DNA from: Lentzea nigeriaca
GTDB lineage: Bacteria > Actinomycetota > Actinomycetes > Mycobacteriales > Pseudonocardiaceae
Direction of reading: 5' to 3'
DNA length: 64,000 nucleotides
Assembly (NCBI RefSeq): GCF_016907955.1
Contig: NZ_JAFBCX010000009.1
Coordinates: 1-64,000, forward strand
Each line of letters begins with the position of its first letter. Positions within the stretch are counted from its first letter, which is position 1. Below are positions 63,085 to 64,000 of the stretch, piece by piece. Position numbers and translations under genes: made by a program. A model generated the notes under the pieces. That model was not told the DNA's origin. It ran no database searches and saw only the letters and a program-made list of their open reading frames with translations.

Positions 63085-63881
63085 AGCTGCTGCAAGCACT
63101 CGCCGACGGCTCGGTCGTCGCCAAGCGCAACCTCATCAAGATCAAGCGCGTGCCGGACCTGCTGGTGTTCTCCACCGCTGCGCCGATCATGTTCGTGCTG
63201 CTGTTCGCCTACGTCTTCGGCGGCTCGATCGAGATCCCCGGCATGGACTACCGCGAGTTCCTGATGGCAGGAATCTTCGCGCAGACAGTGCTGTTCGGCG
63301 CCACCATCACCGGCAGCGGTCTCGCCGAGGACATCACGAAGGGCATCATCGACAGGTTCCGCTCGCTGCCGATGGCGCGCTCGGCCGTCCTGATCGGCCG
63401 CACCACGTCCGACCTGGTGAACAACGCGCTGGTCATCGTCATCATGATGATCACCGGCCTGATCGTCGGCTGGCGCATCCACTCCTCGCCGCTCGAGGCC
63501 CTCGCCGCGGTCGGGATCCTGCTGCTGTTCGCCTACGCGTTCTCGTGGGCGATGGCGTGGATCGGGTTGCTGGTGCGCAGTCCCGAGGTGTTCAACAACG
63601 CCAGCTTCATCTTCATCTTCCCCATCACCTACATCGCGAACACGTTCGTGCAGTCGGAGAGGCTGCCGTCGGTGCTGCGGCACATCGCGGAGTGGAACCC
63701 CGTGTCGGCGGTGACACTGGCCGCTCGCGAGCTCTTCGGCAACACTTCTCCGCTGCAAACGCCCCCGGACGTCTGGCCGCTGCAGCACCCCGTGCTCGCG
63801 TCACTCGGCTGGGTGGTGATCTTCCTGCTGATCTTCGTGCCGCTGGCCAACTACCAGTACAAACGCGCTGTGGCCCGCTGA
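63081..63881 (+). CDS. ABC-2 type exporter permease, DrrB type
   Basis: A 266-residue permease with six membrane segments and the ABC-2 patterns TKGIIDRFRSLPMARSAVLIGR and SERLPSVLRHIAEWNPV. It is coupled to the ATPase gene by a 4-bp overlap and forms the efflux pair. The substrate is unknown; self-resistance or drug efflux is the usual role. Confidence 0.94.
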   Translation: MKLLQALADGSVVAKRNLIKIKRVPDLLVFSTAAPIMFVLLFAYVFGGSIEIPGMDYREFLMAGIFAQTVLFGATITGSGLAEDITKGIIDRFRSLPMARSAVLIGRTTSDLVNNALVIVIMMITGLIVGWRIHSSPLEALAAVGILLLFAYAFSWAMAWIGLLVRSPEVFNNASFIFIFPITYIANTFVQSERLPSVLRHIAEWNPVSAVTLAARELFGNTSPLQTPPDVWPLQHPVLASLGWVVIFLLIFVPLANYQYKRAVAR

Positions 63882-63929
63882 ACGGAATTGGGCGTGCCCC
63901 ATGAAGCCACGACCAATACGTTGTGCCAC

Positions 63930-64000
63930 ATGCGAAAGCTTCTCGTGGCAGTCACGTCGGTACTGGCGATCACGGTCTCCACGGGTACGGCGACGGGCGC
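63930..64000 (+). CDS. Start of a secreted protein (cut by window edge)
   Basis: ATG at 63930 opens MRKLLVAVTSVLAITVSTGT, a typical Sec signal peptide (basic n-region and hydrophobic core). The gene continues past 64000. The mature protein cannot be identified. Confidence 0.6.
   Translation, partial: MRKLLVAVTSVLAITVSTGTATG

Overview
The window is high-GC actinobacterial DNA. GTG starts, short intergenic gaps and 4-bp ATGA/GTGA gene overlaps are all common. The gene order from dxs to sigA follows the Mycobacterium tuberculosis block Rv2682c-Rv2703 (dxs1, RNA methyltransferase, APC permease, ceoB, ceoC, DUF3159, OB-fold protein, hydrolase, DUF3710, dut, DUF3093, DUF4193, cei, suhB, ppgK, sigA). 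A second sigma factor of the SigB type lies 17 kb further on. Together with LAL-type regulators, a secreted ricin-type lectin and PucR, ROK and IclR regulators, this suggests a Pseudonocardiaceae-like soil actinomycete (Lentzea/Saccharothrix/Amycolatopsis-like). The genus is a guess.

Layout. 1-350: promoter and leader of a ribosomal RNA operon running off the left edge on the minus strand. 351-3000: a two-component system and a slipin-like SPFH protein. 3194-9952: dxs, a TRAM-domain RNA methyltransferase, an APC permease, two TrkA-type proteins and an NfeD-like OB-fold protein. 10048-17572: accessory DNA set into the conserved block, consisting of a flotillin, a repeat-rich spacer, a secreted lectin and two tandem LAL regulators. 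17866-26396: the rest of the conserved block, ending with sigA. 26623-32410: a truncated IclR-like regulator, a small zinc-ribbon protein and a sugar ABC transporter (binding protein, ATPase, permease) with its ROK regulator. 32541-43135: a TetR/methyltransferase pair with tandem operators, a helicase, a BrkB-type membrane protein, psuG-psuK, a PucR regulator, a second methyltransferase and dtd. 43385-46277: sigB, with an ECF-type promoter, and class I fumarase. 46385-47993: a hydrolase pseudogene and two paralogous lipoproteins. 48047-57798: an oxidative uronate/glucarate catabolic cluster. Udh makes aldarate (via its lactone), GudD and KdgD convert it to 2-oxoglutarate semialdehyde, and an aldehyde dehydrogenase yields 2-oxoglutarate. 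An ABC importer and an IclR regulator accompany the enzymes. 57886-64000: a MerR metal sensor with a 12-residue cysteine-rich peptide, a radical SAM protein, a chloramphenicol-phosphotransferase-like kinase, a broken TmrB-like gene, a flavin monooxygenase, a DrrAB-like exporter and the start of a secreted protein.

Two families of short repeats run through the spacers. One is a 46-50 bp palindrome family (seven copies) built from two interchangeable half-sites, mostly between convergent genes. The other is an AT-rich family around CTGATATATCG / CAATATATTG. It also appears inside genes and supplies the stop codon of two of them. The best candidates for something new are the MerR-linked peptide MEDDCCIGCDCC and these modular palindromes.
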